Shown one piece after another: positions 36,490-48,303 of a stretch of DNA of 64,000 nt. The stretch lies in contig KN834768.1 in the NCBI GenBank assembly GCA_000827265.1, positions 179,472 through 243,471 on the forward strand. The letters are read 5' to 3'. How positions within the stretch are numbered: the stretch's first letter is position 1; every line of letters starts with the position of its first letter. The DNA comes from Collybiopsis luxurians FD-317 M1 (Eukaryota; Basidiomycota; Agaricomycetes; Agaricales; Omphalotaceae). Position numbers and translations under genes: made by a program. The notes under the pieces are model-generated. The model did not search any database. It was not told the DNA's origin and was given only the letters and a program-made list of their open reading frames with translations.

Positions 36490-37430
36490 GCTAGAACAGC
36501 CTGGGAGCCAAAGATGAGGCTTGAAGGGTTTTTGGATGCACTATACAAAGTGAGTCTCTCAATGTCTTTGTAATTGTTATTCAACTGATCCTGGATCTAG
36601 AATGCAACTCTTATGATTGTCAACAATGTCATATCACTCATCAATCCTTCCAACCACTTCTTTTCCATGGACAATTGACTAATCATGTTCACGATGTTAA
36701 ACGTTGAACCGTGACTTCTGCCCGCATTGCGCCTCATACTGTGTTTATGCTGTGACCTGAATCTGGGCGCTGGAGGCTGCAATGATGAGAAGATCACATG
36801 TAGAGAGTTTCCTACATCAGGAATTCAGCTGAATCAATTGCCAGCTTTATCGGCTTTTTGGCTTGACTACAACAAGCTTGGGTGACTTCGGAGGTTGACG
36901 CGTTGACGAGTGAGTTGAAGAAGTATTTGTCAAGAAGTTACCGATTGACAATCGATCTGTTTAACAAAGGATAATTCGCATTCCGACGCGCCGCTTAACA
37001 TGTCTATGATGATTGTTCTTGACACCTTCAAGAACGCTGCTCCGAATTCAGGAGACCTAGATGAGATATCGCCTGAGTGTATCTTTCGTAAGTCTGCCTA
37101 CTTATTATGAGCTGTATTTTTTGACGGACTATACAGAGTCTTTGAGCCAATAACCTACGAGCTCGTGGACCCTTCTGGTCAACAATCGCCAACAACGACG
37201 AAGGTCCCAGGAAAAGTTATTGCAGGATATTCCGACGACTGCCTACTTATCCAAGGTTTTGTAAATCATCTCCGATTCGGGATGACGGTGTCTGTGACGA
37301 TTGTCGGAATGTCTGCAGAAGGAATGTATTGCTTGGGTGGTATGCGTCGATTTTTCTTTTGTCCGAATGGCGGCAGTCGAATAAGGACTAGCCGACCAGA
37401 GATCAACTTTGGTAAGCTGTGCTTCTAGGT
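36490..37430 (+). pseudogene. Duplicated block, gene a, copy 1
   Basis: Diverged copy of 60102-60900. Matches run through the 5' exon (ATGAGGCTTGAAGGG), an intron beginning GTGAGTCTCTC, the CTGGAGGCTRCRATGA segment, GATGAGAAGATCACATG and a later exon (TTGACACCTTCAAGAACG, CTAGATGAGAT) with its intron. Where copy 2 has ATGGCCTGGG, this copy reads ACAGCCTGGG, so the presumed start is lost. An 87-codon ORF (37165-37428) continues the 3' part. Family unknown. Confidence 0.55.
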
Positions 37431-37739
37431 GCAAGGTAAACCGACCTTCTGACTGCCCTTTGTTGTTTGAAGACACCGCGTATATCATGCCATTAACGAC
37501 GGGTTGCAGCTGCCATGTCTGATGTGGGGTCCGCGGACGAGTCTGTGCCCTTGATCTATAATCGAGCCAGCGCATGTGCTAGATAATATATTTTATGGTT
37601 AGTCGGTGGAAGTATCGAATACACCTCCATTTTCTTTCTACATATTACTTTTTACGCGCCACATTACCACGGATTACATTACTATATTCTCTTTGCTAAT
37701 CTAATAATTGTTCCGTTCAGCCCAACTTATCGACATTCA

Positions 37740-38124
37740 AGTTTCTTTTCACCCAAGGATCCCACCTCTATCGCTCCCAAGTCATTCTACTCACCCATTA
37801 TCCCCTTCGAAATTATCTTGACCATAATGGACGCAGTCTTTAATGACCTTCAACTAAACACTATCAAAGCCTTTCCCGCACCATTTTGACACCGGGTTCA
37901 CGCTTTGTCTGAATTTGGATTTGGACAGGTTGGATCTTTGCTTGTATGGGTCTTTTTTGTCAGAGGAAAGAGCATTTGACGACTGCGTTTTAGACTTGCT
38001 GAAATCGGGACCCCAAATTTCTTCACTTCAGTTTACGAACCGATCTGATAATAGGGATGCACTAACGCAGTTACTCCATTCGTCGCAACGTTGGGGAGGA
38101 AGGCGGAAGACTGCGTTTGATTGA
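37740..38124 (+). pseudogene. Duplicated block, F-box-like gene b, copy 1
   Basis: Reads IPFEIILTIMDAVFNDLQ and LNTIKAFPAPF before a TGA at about 37888, which resembles the opening of fungal F-box proteins (LPxEIxxxI). The later part, from about 37915 to 38124, is again open (LDRLDLCLYGSFLSEERAFD). Matches 61440-61950. Broken and short, so non-functional as it stands. Confidence 0.45.
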
Positions 38125-38345
38125 CCGGGGATGGTTGGCGTATTATCCGCCTCCGCTCGAGTAGGTGAAATTGGGTTGAATCGCAAGTACTGGAACTCGT
38201 TTATTCCTTTTACTTGTGGGCCATATTTTGAAAAGCATATAGACTAGATATAGGTCGGATATAGATAGATGACCTGGCTCCTGATTGGCCCTCTTCATCT
38301 GTACAATGGACGCATGTTGGAATAGAAGCACTACAAAGGCATTTA

Positions 38346-40157
38346 CTATGAAGAATCCTTTTCCCCATATCCAACCTGTGCCATCTCCTCTCCCTGTATA
38401 ATTTTCTCCAAATCTGGTACGTCACTGTGCTTCTTCCCTTCAATGAGCTCGTCAATCTCTTCTAACGTCTTACCCTTTGTCTCGATCCAGTAATACAGAA
38501 TCGCGAACAGCATGACGACATCCCAAGCCCCGTTGATCATATATGTTTTCCAGCCGATGCTGGCGAGTGAGATGGGCATTGTGAATACAATGAGAAGACT
38601 GGGTGACATGTTGACTGCAAAGGAATGAAAAGAAACATTGAGTACTTACGCAGCGCCGTTGAGGAAGAACTGGAATACTCCCATCCCATTTGCTCGTATT
38701 GGATAATTTAGTACCTCGGGTGGGTAGAGATACAACACTGGTGTCCATCCAATGCTGTATGCGCCTTGGAATAGGAATATCATTGCAACTGTCCCGTACA
38801 CTCCCGAAGTGTTACTCGAGTTGCCATAGAGCTTAGTCAGAGCGCCGACAAGGAAGAGGAATATGGTCAACAGCGTGGTACTTATTGCTGCAATCATCTT
38901 GCGACCCCACTTATCGATGTAGTAGGTTCCAAAAATGGAGCATACTAGGCAGAAGGCATTGAGAATGATGTTCTGCGTACTTCAGATCGTGTAATGGAAC
39001 AATGAATCAGAGTTAGGTACTTACGATCTGGAGCTGTTTGGTAGTACTGGATATCCCTGCATTGGTTAGCATAGAGCCAAGATAATATGATGCGATAACA
39101 TTCCCTATGGACATAAGAGATTTTTTTTACTTCTAGGATTCGCAAACAATTAGCATGCAAAATGCTCACCAGCAATCGTACTAAATACCGCGGCCGAAAC
39201 AGCCAACAAAACCCTCTTCCTCGCTGTTCTCGTTTTGAAGATCTGCTTCACGCTCAGTGTTTCTCCCGCATTCCTCTCATGCTCAAACGTATCTTCCATC
39301 TCTTTCAATTGTGCCAAGACAATTTTGTCATCTAAATCCCCGTTAGAGTATGTTTGCGCTAGTACGAGATGTGCCTCGTCTCTTCGATTATGGAAGAGGA
39401 GCCAGCGGGGAGATTCGGGAATGAACGGGAGGATAACGATACAGAAGATGCTAAAGACACCTTGGATCAAGGACGGGATACGCCATGCCCATGTTGAAGA
39501 CATGAATGAAGTCCCGTAAGTGATTCCAGCTGCTACAAGACCACCGACATAATAGAAATCATTAAACACTCCCAGCCCCCATCCTCGCCAATGCAGAGGC
39601 AATGTCTCGGCTAGATAAGCTGGCCCGGTCAACCCCGATGCGGAGGTACCGAATCCGAGTATGATTCTTGCGATAACGAACATGGCGATGTTTTGCGCAG
39701 CGGTTTGGAGGACGACGGCAATCAGGGTTAAAATGGCTGCCCAGAAGAGGGCTGGACGTCGGCCTATGAGGTCAGTAACTTTGCCGTAGGTGAGACCGGC
39801 GATGCAGCCTCCGATCCAGAGAGAAGCAGTGTTCAGGCCTGTGGTAGCCGGGGTGAGGGAGAAGTAGTTTGTGTAAGAAGGGAGAATGTTGAGGCCGTTA
39901 CTATAAGTATTGGAGGAGTCAGAAGCCAATCCCGGGGACGCGAAAGGAATGCCTTTACATCATTGATCCATCATATCCAAAAGTCTAAAAAAAAAAACGA
40001 TTTTATGAATACAAATTGAGTTGTGTTAACGAACACTCACCGTCGAGGTAATACTTGAACACAGCACCAGCAAGACTGAAATGACAAGGGAGGAGTTTGG
40101 CAGCCAGAGAGGAATCCAAGCACCAAAGAACCTATTGTACCCGTACCTATCGACCAT
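38346..40157 (-). CDS. MFS sugar porter (hexose/lactose permease type)
   Basis: Twelve-TM proton-coupled or facilitative sugar carrier of the plasma membrane. Start ATG 40157: MVDRYGYNRFFGAW, first TM, then GYDGSMINGL after two splices (donor GTGAGT; donor GTAAAG with acceptor TATAG). The large exon (about 39902-39165) holds the sugar-porter signatures: DLIGRRPALFW in loop 2-3, RIILGFG, PAYLAETLPLHWRGW and FIPESPRWLL. A short exon (NVIASYYLGSMLTNAG) follows, then GRKMIAAIS, PVLYLYPPEVLNYPIRANG and, after a GTAAGT...CAG intron (about 38598-38648), GWKTYMINGAWDVV and WIETKGKTLEEIDELIEG, the usual C-terminal signature in which Pro of PETKG is replaced by Ile. Acidic tail ends at 38346. All splices keep frame, so the gene appears intact. 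Substrate not deducible. Confidence 0.88.
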
Positions 40158-40201
40158 GGCACGATGGAGGTGGGGTGCATCGAAACGCTGTGCATGAAGC
40201 G

Positions 40202-40209
40202 TATTTATA
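40202..40209 (-). promoter_or_regulatory. TATA box of the sugar porter gene
   Basis: TATAAATA on the minus strand, about 45 bp upstream of the ATG at 40157. A good match to the eukaryotic consensus at a plausible distance for a short 5' leader. Confidence 0.5.
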
Positions 40210-40282
40210 GGCCGGGTGTACAGTACTGAGCCACATGACCTGGGTACAAGTGAAGGAAAGATCCCGATGGAACTTTTTCAAT

Positions 40283-40625
40283 TGATTGTTCCCGCCATCT
40301 ATATTCGTTCGTTGGGTCAATGAGAAGGTTTTGGCGATAAGCAGGCAGTAGATAAGAGCGTCAAAGGAAGAGGAATGAAGCAGAAGGGAAGGGATAGAGG
40401 CGAGGCGCGTTATCCGATCCGTATACGACGATCGTCCATGGCGGTTTTTGCATCTGAATAAGCGTGTTATAGACGAGAAAGAAAAGATTCTCCATTGACC
40501 ACGGCGTCAACTGTCACGCCCTCCTTCACAGGATCACTCGAGATATGGGCAATGGCAGGGGTATCAAGCTAAAAGTCGATAACCCGTGTAGCTATTGCGA
40601 TGTTGTTCGCGGCCTTGATGGGTTG
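40283..40625 (+). repeat. Dispersed repeat J, copy 2 (uninterrupted)
   Basis: Matches 29551-29804 and then continues without a break into the segment that is also found at 36255-36334. It shows what the repeat looked like before the LINE insertion. Confidence 0.8.
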
Positions 40626-41039
40626 ATGTTATTGAGTGTTGTTTGTATCATACCACCAGACGGCCCTCGTCGACCCGAGAAAGGAAGCATTCTTGGATCG
40701 AAGAGTCTTATGGCAGGTGAAGACCCTTGTCGCTCCTCAACGTTAAACATAACGTGATGTTGGACTAGTTTTGATACAAGTATTTGTTTCCACAATCCCT
40801 CAGACTCATACAGTCAATACCGAACTTCAGAGTTACTCGAGTACTACGAGTACTACGAGTAGTGGATGTCAAGTTGCTTTTTGTCTGAGGTGTCGTGTTG
40901 CTAGAGAATAAGGACATTTTATGGTAATTTGGTAATCGGGTATTCGAGGCTGCCGGTGGTCTATGGACTGTCGGCCTGCCGTGAAAGCAGGAGGAGAAAA
41001 TATATAACCACAACGCTGCACTAGCGACCATAGTACAGA
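40626..41039. other. Spacer
   Basis: No gene. Contains GAGTACTACGAGTACTACGAGTA, a short tandem array near 40841-40861. Confidence 0.4.
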
Positions 41040-41525
41040 CCTGCTCCTATGTTCCATAAGTATCTATCCTGTTTAAAATACGGCCCCCAAACAAACGGAA
41101 TCCACAAGTCCCAATGCTCGTGATTCGACCCAATATTACCCTCATTCCCCAACTGCCGTTGCATCGCAACGTACTCGAACCAAGGTGGATAATACCCTGA
41201 TCATCCCCAATCGCCACAATCTTCCATCTTCCTCTCCAACGATGATGTTCCGAGGGTTGATATCCTGGTGCGAGAATGCAAGTGTTCTGGAACCGTCGAC
41301 GCTGATGAATGCCGCACAAATTTTCTGCCAGATAGAATAGGTGGACCAAGTGTCGGCAAGAGAAGGGCCGTTGATGTAGTCCTGGACTATCAGGTAGTCC
41401 CAATCGGACAGAGTATCGGCTACACCACATAGAACAGTGTAAAGCAGCCATTTTATTTGTTGATTCCGTTTCTCCATGGCTTCACCCAATGACCATAATT
41501 TCTTGTCTGCACTAACTAAGAGCAC
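41040..41525 (-). pseudogene. APH-type kinase pseudogene, copy 1
   Basis: Aminoglycoside-phosphotransferase-like (APH) kinase fold, fungal family of unknown substrate. Visible: NQQIKWLLYTVLCGVAD, then directly DYLIVQDYINGPSLADTW, then AFSHQDINPRNIIVGEEDG (catalytic HxDxxxxN loop). Past it, a frameshift is needed and a TGA occurs before GYYPPWFEYVAMQRQLGNE and HWDLWIPFVWGPYFKQDRY, which follow in another frame to about 41042. Relative to copy 2, the N-lobe segment and the segment before the catalytic loop are deleted. Inactive. Confidence 0.78.
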
Positions 41526-42187
41526 GACCGAGGTAGTAGTGAAGGAAATAGACTCCTACTAATACGTGTCGCAGTCTACCCGAAAAGAGAAGCAAGATAT
41601 ACATTGATGCAGATAAAATTGTACTAATTATAAGGTTAGGGTTAGCGGGAAGGCCAGGCCGAAAATCAAAGGTAGCCCGCCCAGCCAGGGTGGTTGATGT
41701 GGGGCAGGGAGATATTGGATGGTATATAAGCCTGAGTCTATACAAGCCGCAGAAACCCTCAAGGTCGCCATGCTCAACCAGGGGACAAGTATGCGGCGCC
41801 AGACTCTCCGCACGGAGTGACGGATCAGGTTGGTCATCAATTTCACTACTAGGTGGACTGTACAGTGTGCTCGAATATTAACCGATTCTGAGATGGCCAT
41901 ATCCAATTCTACAAGTGCCAAGCTACGATTCTCCCAGAGGAATACTTGTTAAGACCACACCCCCGGAGAGCGAAGTCCCATAGTGAGGTCGAGTCTCGAC
42001 GTTCCTCATGGGCAGAGAAAGTGGATTGTCCTAGAATAACGAGCTGGTAATGAAAATGGTATGGAAACCCCATATAGGGTATGGTGATGTGAATATTGTG
42101 TTGATCATGATTTAGAATAATAGAGAATGATGGCATCCTACCGCACAATATTTAGGCCTCATTGCTCACATAGGATATTGATGATGT
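41526..42187. other. Spacer between APH copies
   Basis: No gene supported; short ORFs only. TATATAAG occurs on the plus strand near 41721. Confidence 0.4.
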
Positions 42188-43258
42188 TCAACATAAAGCA
42201 CAAATTTCAATGTTCACTGAAGCTGGCCTGCAGGCCAAGAATGCTATCTGTTTGTAGTACAGACCTATCCCTATCCTGTCCATGTACCTATCCTTTTTAA
42301 AATGTGGCCCACAAACAAAGGGACTCACCAAGTCCCAGTATTTGTGTTTCGACCCCATAATTTCCTTATTATCTAATTGTCTCTGCATTGCGACATACTC
42401 GAACTAAGGTGGATAATATCCTGACCATGCTCAGTCAATCAGTCACAGTCTTCCATCTTCTTCGCCGACAATGATGTTCCGAGGATTGATGTCCTGGTGC
42501 GAAAAAACCAGTGGTTCAGAATCATCGAATTTTTCCTCTCTCCATGGATGATCCTCGGGAAGCTCTTGAGATCGGAACGCCAGCTTTGCACGATCATTGA
42601 AAAACTTGCTCATCTCTGCATACGAAGCGAATGGCCCTCGGTAGGGTTGGACATTCCCGAAAACTGGTGTTTCGATGTTCGAGGACCGTCAGCACCAATG
42701 GGGCCTTGCGGCGTCGTGGGAGATGCTTTTAATCATCGTCTAAGTTCGCAGATGTAACGGCGGAGTGTAAATGCTACCCATATTTTTCACCATACAGAAT
42801 AGGTAGACCACGTGTCGGCGAGAGAAGGGCCCTTGATATAGTCTTGAACTATCAGATAGTCCCATTTGTACTTTATGACTTGGCGAACGCGGGGAACAGG
42901 CATTGTTGTTTAACTATATACTAGATTCAAGGTGTTGGGTTCCAAGGCGTCGGACATGTCATCATCCCTGTCATCGGAGAACTTGCATACCGTACCAGGT
43001 GTAAGCATTCGGACAGCATAAAGTGGATGGAGTTTCGGCGCATTTTTCCAAAGTTTTAGAATTTCTTCATCGCTAAAATTGTCTATGTCCGAGGACTGGA
43101 AGAAAGCTTTCTGTAAAAAAGCAGAAGGCCATGTGAAAAGAACTTACCCGTAAGCTTAAGTTGGATCTACTGTCCACAGAAACGTAGAAAGGATCGTATC
43201 AAAAACATCAGCTGCGCCCCATAGAATGGTGAAAACCAGCCATTTAAGCTGATTATGT
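42188..43258 (-). pseudogene. APH-type kinase pseudogene, copy 2
   Basis: More complete than copy 1 but with several stops. In order on the minus strand: QLKWLVFTILWGAAD, EILKLWKNAPKLHPLYAVR, TVCKFSDDRDDDMSD, PVPRVRQVIK, DYLIVQDYIKGPSLADTW, GPFASYAEMSKFFNDR, VFSHQDINPRNIIVGEEDG, GYYPP*FEYVAMQRQL and YWDLVSPFVCGPHFKKDRY. Stops occur after DADPT-like exon 1 sequence, after NTLNLVYS, after STYSVW and in FEY region. The catalytic Asp and Asn are present. It is a tandem relative of copy 1 about 1.2 kb away, same strand. Confidence 0.78.
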
Positions 43259-44452
43259 TGTGATTCCATAACTCTCCTCGACGAGAGGACCTTGTAATCC
43301 GCGGGTGTGACTAGGCGGAAGTGCGTTTATGTAGGAATATGAAACCAGATGGTGGCGATCAAACAGCGTGTGAAATGAAGGGTAAGTCAAGTCAGATATA
43401 GGAATCTTTGGCCTGGCGTTCACAGACGACGTACCGAGATATCGAACGATACTAAGCACAGCGCCCCGTGAATGATTTAGAGATGCTACTGAACTTCTGG
43501 TACAGAGAAATCTTGGTCCGTCTCACTGGCGCTTTTCTGTAAGGATTACATACGAGGAGCTTGGCACCTGCAGAACTGCCATACAAATTTTCGAGAACTA
43601 AGATATAAGGGCGTGAACATCCTATCGAGTATCACAATCGTAATCCTTGCTTGCACCTAGTGTTGAGAGAACCGATTAGCAGGGTTTTCCCGTGCGACAA
43701 TCCTTGAAAGGAAAATAAATCAAACAGAATAGAAATAGTATTACACTATCCTCTCTCCTGATATCGATGGTGGAGCGACCACTCCACCAGCGACCATGGA
43801 CCCAGAAAAATATTGATTGGCTGCTTTTGAACTGATATCACGCGGTAGCGGAAAAGATATTGCACTTGTAAGGTAGACGGGTTCATTGCCACCGCCATAG
43901 CGATGCTAGAGAAGAATACGGCATATCATGACGAAGGAAATGAACGATCGACATCCCTCAACACCCATCAACCTGACAAGACATTGAGATTCAGTATGTT
44001 GACTTTCTCAGCCCGAATGCTTACGATGCTCCAACTTGACCGATCGCAATGTGAGTAAACTGATCACTAAACCCTTCCGGTGAGGGGCGAACTCCATAAT
44101 TGCCATGCCCTCCGCGCGATGGCCCACTTTCGCATGGTACCGAGTACGTCATACCCAGATATATAAATCTTGAGATCATAGTAGGCCTAACCGACACTGA
44201 TTATATAGTTCACTCGTGATATATGAACCTACTTAGTTCAAAGTTGTATTCCAATGCACGAACGAGAGCTATAAGAAAATACCTAACTTTGGCAGAAAGT
44301 GGAGCTCCATACTGAGCCTAGGATCATTCATTTTGGCCGATTCCTTCCAGAGTCTGGTTGATATGGACGGTCTCGATTATAGGAGAGCCGTTTATGTTAA
44401 TCAAAATCACTACCGCAACAGGGTACCATGCCTGAGGAATTGATCATGAGCA
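43259..44452. other. Gene-poor region with perfect hairpin
   Basis: No gene. A perfect inverted repeat TGGTGGAG-6 nt-CTCCACCA lies at about 43768-43789. Confidence 0.45.
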
Positions 44453-45617
44453 TTACTCAAAATGGATAGGAAAAAGTCTCACAGAGGCAAGCATAAATAT
44501 TCCACTAATAATTCCTTTAGTCAGCAGAAAGCTGCTGCTACTTATGGGTCCATATATATTCAGCAGGATCATAACAACGTAGAGCATCTGTATTGTGCAA
44601 TATATAGCACCAGATTCAATCAACAAAAGAAGGATATTTTGAACTCTGGTTCTTTTGCGGAATGCAGCTTCTTTCATGGCATAATGGTGATGCCTATATT
44701 TGAATTATAAAAATCGAATAACCGAAGCTAAAGATTTTAAGTCACTTGCCATGCCTTCCATGCAATCAGGCCTGTTGCAAACATATTTACCACCAATGAA
44801 AGCATAACTGATAACCAGTCTAAAATTGTGGCAGAGTTAGATTCGAGCAGCCGGATCTTGATATCATCAAGAATGCAAGATGCAATTATAACTCCTACAT
44901 GGTGTTGCAAGATATTCGGTAAACTTGTTGTCTGCAGGTGTATTGATACACACCAGCATTCACAAGCATGAGAAGAACAAGTAAGATCCTCCAAAGCCTT
45001 TCCTGCTCAAACAAAACCCATGTTCTCCAGACGACAGTGAAATCACTTAAAAGCACCTGGATAAAACAATCAAGGTATTGAATTAGAGACAAGTACAGCT
45101 AACTTACCAAAATCCTTCCGAGCCAAGAAGTCATAGATTCGACTAGCGAGGTCTTTTCAATTGTGATCTGGATGTTCTTTTCAAGTCCTCCTGCTATACC
45201 TGGTTTTGCTTCACTAAAAATAACCTGGTCTTGGATGATTGGGAATGCCACAGAAGTAAAGATATTCCAAGCTAAGGTAATTAATGTGATAGCCAGGCAG
45301 GTAAGAAGAGTGATCCTAGAACGACTCCTGGATTTTGTTCTTTCAAAGATCAACTGAATTAATATGTGAGTCAATCATCATAAGTCACAAACTCACGCCA
45401 GGATATGGGTAGCAATGAAGATTCCTAGAATTCCGACACCTACACAGAGGGATTCATTGTAAATTACATTTAAGTTTTAAAACGGAGGACTATGAATGAA
45501 ATTAGGAAATAAGTAGTACCTACCGGAACCAGTCACCCCCACAATTACTGTAATGACTGTGTTGCTGTATACAGATGTCGCGTAGGCGAGAACAATCTTT
45601 TGTTCTTCTGGAGTCAT
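44453..45617 (-). CDS. Basidiomycete 7-TM integral membrane protein
   Basis: Start ATG 45617 (MTPEEQKIVLAYATSVYSN). Six exons separated by short introns (GTAGGT, GTGAGT, GTAAGT, GTGTGT and GTGACT donors). Hydrophobic segments: NTVITVIVGVTGSGVGILG, ITLLTCLAITLITLAWNIF, then VLLSDFTVVWRTWVLF, LLVLLMLVNAGVIIASCIL, WLSVMLSLVVNMFATGLIAW-KAWQ, and RTRVQNILLLLIESGAIYC. The DxxVVWRxWVL, SLxxNxxATxLIxxKAWQ and LLxESGAIYC motifs mark a large Agaricomycete family of uncharacterised, receptor-like 7-TM proteins of the plasma membrane. The last intron phase is not certain and the C-terminus after the seventh segment is short. No damage seen. Confidence 0.75.
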
Positions 45618-48096
45618 GATGAAAGTGAAAGATCCTGCTTTCTGTTCTCCATCGCAACTCGTTCTTGAATCTTTTATACCTCAGTTTAAGTTGAAATAAA
45701 TTGAAAATGATGCTGATGCTGGAAATGCCGATCTCTACCACCTGAGGGCTGAACCTGAGTCGGGACAAGCTTCCATTATTCTCTAAATTAGGACGACTGA
45801 GGTCTAAGAGCCAGATGTCAACTATGACATCCAAAATTATCAAAAAATGATTATTGAGACTGTTCTCTTCATCTTGACAATGGACCTACACCATTACTGT
45901 TTTAGTCCTTCAGATTTCCAGGGAAACAGGAGACACTGTTTTGTAAATGTAACTCGCGTTAACATTGGGGCATGCACCGCATGAAAAGTGTATCATAAAT
46001 CAAGATGCACAGCAAGCACCTTGTCAAGGATAACGGAGCCAGGGTCAGTTTTCATTCCATTTTTTCTATGAGTCTCCGTGTCTCTCTCCTACTTGATTTC
46101 GTTAACTTTCATATATGCATTTTCTGTTAATAACAGAGTGAGCAGACCCCAGACCTCAAGTGAGTATCGAGTCTCCTCCAGACGGAGCCACCGCACGGAG
46201 AGAAGAGAGTGAACCAATGAATGATGCGATCCATGATCAACAGACTCAGTCATATAACAACAATCAGAATGTGCTGATGCAGTCTGTTTTTTGTTAAGGT
46301 TCTCACCTTATCGTAGGTATAGCACGTTGGCCTTGAGAATTGCTAGAACAAGTATGTTATAACACCTGCTGAAAGAGGTGTCCGACTCTGATTTCCTATA
46401 CCCGCCGCAGGTATCACTGCATTCGCTTAGAATATATTAGTTTATCCTTAATTACTGTACTTGGATAGTTGGTATGGATTCGGGAATAGATGGATTGGAC
46501 CCCCATTTCAGGCGCCGTTGTGACCTATTCTCGTTCCGACTGTTATACTAAGTACTTGACAGCACTGGCAGCGATTTTGTTCCTGCCAAGCGAAGAGACA
46601 TGAGTGAATCGGAATCGGAATTATCGTGCTTACTGCTTTTCCCTGTTCCAGATGCGGGACTCCGCTGCATAGTAACTATCACTCTATCTATTGCTTCTAC
46701 CATCCTTTCTGAATTTTTACATCTTTCTGACGCTGAGTCTCAAGCCAAATGGCATTGTAGAGGTTGACCTTCGCTTTTAGCGGGCAACGGCAGTAACACA
46801 GAGATATCGGACTGAGATACTTGTAGTGGCACCTCACGATCCCTCACGACACCAATGATTAATCATTCTTAGTTGTCAGTGAGTCGCACTCAGACACCGA
46901 TGAACAGCCACAAATTTCATTCTTGATTGCCAGCAAAATACGGCATCGATGAACGTGAACAGTCACAATTTTCCTTCTTGATTGCCTGTAGAATATGACA
47001 TTGATGAACAATCACAATTTTCAAAGTTCTTGATTGTCATGATCAGTAAAATATGCGAGGCCACGCAGCAGCCGACTCCAGCCTATTGCTACTGTAATCC
47101 GTCACGATCAGTTCTATCAGATACGAAAACAGATATGAATGACTTCCAAAGCCTAGCTTCATAACATGCACGAAAATTAGGGTTCAAAAACCCTTGCGGT
47201 CCGAGAGTCTTTTGTTGAGTGAGACACAGATTGGACGAAGTTTCTAATTTAGTTCCTTTACTATGTTTTGCTACATGACACTAAGCTCACATCAGTCTAT
47301 TTTTATGATAGGAGCAGTTATCAACTGCATCATTTACCCAATAATTACCCCAACAATTCAAGCTGTCCTTCCGGCGACAACGCCGAGGTTCTCTGCACTA
47401 TCACATCGAGCGAGCTAATGACCAGGAGTGCGGTATACAAGTTTGGCAACTGATATGGATAGAGCGGGATGTACATATGAGTCACCTGAGTTGACGGCAG
47501 CAAGGATCTGTTCCGCAAAACTAATGGACGTGTCGGGGCCGTTGCAAATGGTTCACTGCGACCTGGGGGACAGATGGCGGACAGCTGGGAGAAAGTTTCT
47601 GGTCACCTGCGGATGACATTTTCAGCTTCACTTTATTTAGGATTCGGTCGACCGAATCATCGGAGTGGAAGTCAACTGATATAGAGACTCGGACCGCCAT
47701 ATAGAGTACTGGTAGGTATCCTTAGCGCTGCCCGCAGCAGCAATCCCCGACTCCAGATAGCTCCAACCAAAATAATTGATTTCACGACAATGCACCTGGA
47801 TTGCTATCGTGATCGTACAGGTTACATTCTGAAAATCCTGGCAGGATTCCGTGTTTTTGATACAAATCCATGACAGTTGGGTCGATGGGAATTCGCGAAA
47901 TTTGGGTTGATAACGGTCGATCGCTGCAAACACAGCCCTCCCTTCCCTTCGGTCAGAGTCGGGGACTGATTTTAAGCGAGTGAAAAGGAACGAGTATCCA
48001 AGGCGTAAGAACTGAGTAGTGTATTGTGTGAGGAGCGACAAAATTCAAGCAGTTTCTGCATTTGTGTTCAGATTGAATGAGATTCCTGAAGTTCCA
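45618..48096. other. 2.5-kb gene-poor region
   Basis: No gene I can support. A 134-codon minus-strand ORF (47637-48041) lacks family features. AGGGTTCAAAAACCCT at about 47180-47195 is a small hairpin. Confidence 0.4.
46898..47035. repeat. About 55-60 bp tandem repeat, three copies
   Basis: Three diverged copies centred on GATGAACAGYCACAA followed by TTCTTGATTGCC and a CGAT/TGAT start; spacing varies because copy 2 has an extra GTGAAC. Confidence 0.65.
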
Positions 48097-48236
48097 ACTT
48101 AACGCAAAGTGGGCCAACGCTAACGCGTGGCGGGACTCGTGCCCTTTTCAGTGATTGGAACAAATTACATACTTCGTGGATCCTGGATCATCAATGCAAG
48201 TAATGAATTAGATCAATACAAAATTGCCTGCTCATC
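48097..48236 (+). mobile_element. SINE-like element, copy E (3'-truncated)
   Basis: Head ACTTAACGCAAAGTGGGCC, GGGACTCGTGCCC, GGATCCTGGATCAT and TACAAAATTGCCTGC. The tail after the GCCTG arm is absent. Confidence 0.72.
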
Positions 48237-48303
48237 ACCCCAATGTTACGAGTCCGGAATGAAATGAAGGATTCGTCCTTATGGGCAGTTTCGCCACTCT
48301 TCA

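Noticed and set aside
41634..41648. Telomere-like GGTTAGGGTTAG
   Set aside because: Only two units within ordinary sequence; no array and genes continue on both sides.
47180..47195. tRNA T-arm-like GGGTTCAAAAACCC
   Set aside because: No A box or other arms upstream; simple palindrome.
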